Below, piece after piece: positions 62,531 through 64,000 of a DNA stretch of 64,000 nt; within the stretch, counting starts at the first letter, position 1, and every line of letters starts with the position of its first letter. Under the pieces are notes generated by a model that did not search any database, was not told the origin of the DNA, and saw nothing but the letters and a program-made list of their open reading frames with translations. The stretch is taken from positions 7,380 through 71,379 of the forward strand of contig DMMY01000031.1 in assembly GCA_003452935.1 (NCBI GenBank). Reading direction: 5' to 3'. Both the position numbers and the translations under genes were made by a program. The DNA comes from Elusimicrobiota bacterium (GTDB lineage: Bacteria > Elusimicrobiota > Elusimicrobia > UBA1565 > UBA9628).

Positions 62531-64000
62531 TTATTTCCCATCCTCCAGGCCTGAATTTTCGTTCCTGGAGAAAATGGTCCGGCCGGTTTCCGGATCGACG
62601 ATGTCGCCGTTTTTGTTGGTCGCGTAGCCGTCGCTCGCCTCTTTTGAGGATTTTTGTTCGACCGATTGGTTGTGAGCTATTCGGCGGGCGATATCGTTGA
62701 GAATCCCGTCTTTCCAATCTTTCGGCATTTTGGGCAGGGCCAGTTGCTTTATTCCGGACTCAGTCCCGACCAGAAGCCGACCGTCTTGCGCGGCTATGCC
62801 GCGCGCTTCGCGGCCCAGCAAGGGCATCCATTGGTCGCCTTTGATCTCGTAGAGGCCACTCATGGTGTGAGCGTAACGCTTGCCGGAAATCTCGACCATC
62901 CGGTGAATTGTGCCTACGTTTTCATGCACGCGCCGCCAATGGCCAGCTTTGTATCGGAACATCATTCCCGAAGGAGTTTGAACGTAGAGTTCTTTGCCGA
63001 ATGTGAAGTATTCGCTTCCTCTCTCGTCTGTGACCTCTTCGATTGCGAGTGTCCAGCCATTTGGCTCGAGCGCGTAGAGCTTGCGGTCATGGGTCAGAGC
63101 GTAGAGGCGCGTGTCGAAATCGAAGAGTTTGAGCGGAATGGCGTTGCCAGGGAGGCGGATAGGTTTCTTTTCGCCGTTCTTTTCCAGAACGTAGGGGAAA
63201 TATTCCTGGGTCGTCATGTCGTAGCCGATCGCATAGGGCTTGCCGTCATGCGCGATGATATCGATGTCGTTGCCGGTGCCGGTCAATATTTGGTCCCATC
63301 CGCCTGGGTCCCAGCCGTCTCGGGTTTTCTTGTAGATGCTTCGGTTTGCGCCCGCGTAAAGGTCCTGGCCGATGACGATCATTTTCATGACCGGCACGAG
63401 GGCGGCGGGAGCAAGGGCCTTTTTCCATTCGCCCGAAAGCGTCTTGACGTATAGGCCTTGAGTCTTTACAGGCAGATAGGTTTTTCCTCGGTGCCATACG
63501 GGCGTTCCGAAATAGTCCCCTTCAACGGCGACCTTTGTGCGATCTCCCCGAACCTCGTAAATGAATTTGTCGTCGCTGATAAAGAGCCGGCTGCCGAGAA
63601 CGCGGGCGCCGAAAGCTCGGTCGGCGTTGCCGACCCAAAGGTCCTTGAGCAGCGGCTTCCATTGGTCATTTTTTAGGATGAATAGGCCCTGGTCCGTCAG
63701 CGCATAAAGGCCGCTTTTTGTCCGAACGAGGCGGTAGACATAGACTCCGGGCAGGCTGTCGAGCATGGCCGCGCCGGAGACGAAGCTCCTAACGATAGCC
63801 TCTTTCTGCGCGTTGAGGCCGTGAATCTCCGCCAGGGCTTTGGCCATGGCCGCCTCCAAGGGGGTAGCCGGATAATTGCGCAGGAACTCGACCGCGGCTT
63901 CGGCCCATTGGCGCGTCCGGCCGGATTGGAGCTTGATTTTCAGCTTGACGGCGAGCTGTCGCTCCAGTTGCGCCCATAAATCAGGGGCGGCGTTCTCCGG
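62531..64000 (-). CDS. Beta-propeller protein of the same family (N-terminus cut by window edge)
   Basis: There are 489 residues to the window end with the frame open beyond it. It begins mid-domain with the helical segment (L-W-A-Q-L-E-R-Q, then W-A-E-A-A-V-E-F-L-R-N-Y-P). A propeller with L-Y-A-G-A-N-R-S-I-Y-K-K and blades like its neighbour follows, then the C-terminal motif G-D-I-V-D-P-E-T-G-R-T-I-F-S. An internal ATG at 63859 is not the start. A signal peptide is expected just outside the window. It is the most upstream visible gene of the operon. Confidence 0.8.
   Translation of the reverse strand, partial: PENAAPDLWAQLERQLAVKLKIKLQSGRTRQWAEAAVEFLRNYPATPLEAAMAKALAEIHGLNAQKEAIVRSFVSGAAMLDSLPGVYVYRLVRTKSGLYALTDQGLFILKNDQWKPLLKDLWVGNADRAFGARVLGSRLFISDDKFIYEVRGDRTKVAVEGDYFGTPVWHRGKTYLPVKTQGLYVKTLSGEWKKALAPAALVPVMKMIVIGQDLYAGANRSIYKKTRDGWDPGGWDQILTGTGNDIDIIAHDGKPYAIGYDMTTQEYFPYVLEKNGEKKPIRLPGNAIPLKLFDFDTRLYALTHDRKLYALEPNGWTLAIEEVTDERGSEYFTFGKELYVQTPSGMMFRYKAGHWRRVHENVGTIHRMVEISGKRYAHTMSGLYEIKGDQWMPLLGREARGIAAQDGRLLVGTESGIKQLALPKMPKDWKDGILNDIARRIAHNQSVEQKSSKEASDGYATNKNGDIVDPETGRTIFSRNENSGLEDGK
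63855..64000 (-). repeat. 146-base segment identical to 61918-62063
   Basis: The identity reaches the window edge, so the true repeat may be longer. The single mismatch just inside it (63854 against 61917) is synonymous-looking. Confidence 0.9.

Noticed and set aside
62531..63859. Complete gene starting at the ATG at 63859
   Set aside because: The frame continues without a stop to the window edge and encodes the helical domain shared with the neighbouring gene, so the gene is truncated by the window.

Overview
The window is a dense, high-GC bacterial chromosome segment with short intergenic gaps and many ATGA-type start/stop overlaps. An outer-membrane-type beta-barrel, several lipoprotein or exported products, an AsmA-like protein and cell-wall hydrolases point to a diderm. 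The very large exported multidomain proteins, combined with ordinary housekeeping genes, suggest a poorly characterised lineage such as Elusimicrobiota or Omnitrophota. That placement is a low-confidence inference, since nothing here is a taxonomic marker I can place with certainty. No insertion sequences, phage genes or CRISPR arrays are visible.

Layout. 1-5184 (minus): a five-gene operon of a ferredoxin, a C39-like/NlpC-P60 peptidase, an N-acetylmuramoyl-L-alanine amidase, a GAF-PAS sensor and YjbQ (cut by the window edge). 5402-9341: a small lipoprotein, a hypothetical membrane-anchored protein, an outer-membrane beta-barrel with a C-terminal LysM, and an unusual receiver-like/TM/beta-propeller fusion. 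9438-16019: a surface-glycan cluster (DegT aminotransferase, cupin, methyltransferase, GT2, GT-C and TMTC-like TPR glycosyltransferases). 16046-22816: a response regulator on the minus strand, then gcvT-gcvH-gcvP-lipoate ligase-Lrp-type RAM domain, then two tandem receiver-only proteins. 22803-27658: small membrane proteins, an M50-like protein, a dolichol-kinase-like protein, asparagine synthase and a GT4. 28037-35496: YtxH, AsmA-like, pyrE, an MFS transporter, purB, an RlmI-type methyltransferase and small proteins. 35563-36909 (minus): an NCS2 purine permease. 37046-39746: two tandem secreted subtilases.

The most striking part is 39952-64000. A single 4251-residue ORF carries an N-terminal signal-like segment, six AAA+ modules of the midasin/MoxR kind in strict alternation (degenerate, active, degenerate, active, degenerate, active), three WD-like beta-propeller modules inserted between modules 3 and 4, a transglutaminase-like domain and a C-terminal VWA/MIDAS domain. 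The three P-loop modules have lost the arginine-finger position, whereas the three P-loop-less modules keep it and carry Asn in place of the catalytic Glu. This complementary pattern is what a fused hexameric ring built from three duplicated pairs would show. It resembles eukaryotic midasin in plan.

Converging on it across a tRNA-Phe gene is a minus-strand operon of at least four exported beta-propeller proteins. They share a C-terminal motif of the form G-D-I-V-D-x-E-T-G-R-T-I-F-S-G, and the last one also carries a NorD/CobT-like metallopeptidase-like region and a VWA domain. MoxR-type AAA+ and VWA proteins are known partners (RavA-ViaA, NorQ-NorD, CobS-CobT). I infer that the giant ATPase and the propeller operon form one extracytoplasmic or envelope system, possibly with the neighbouring subtilases.

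Regulation. Several start codons sit 5-8 bases downstream of a TAnnnT or TGCTATnnT -10 element, suggesting extended -10 promoters and some leaderless mRNAs. A strong hairpin terminator follows the second subtilase, and a pair of mutually exclusive hairpins lies between the two subtilase genes.
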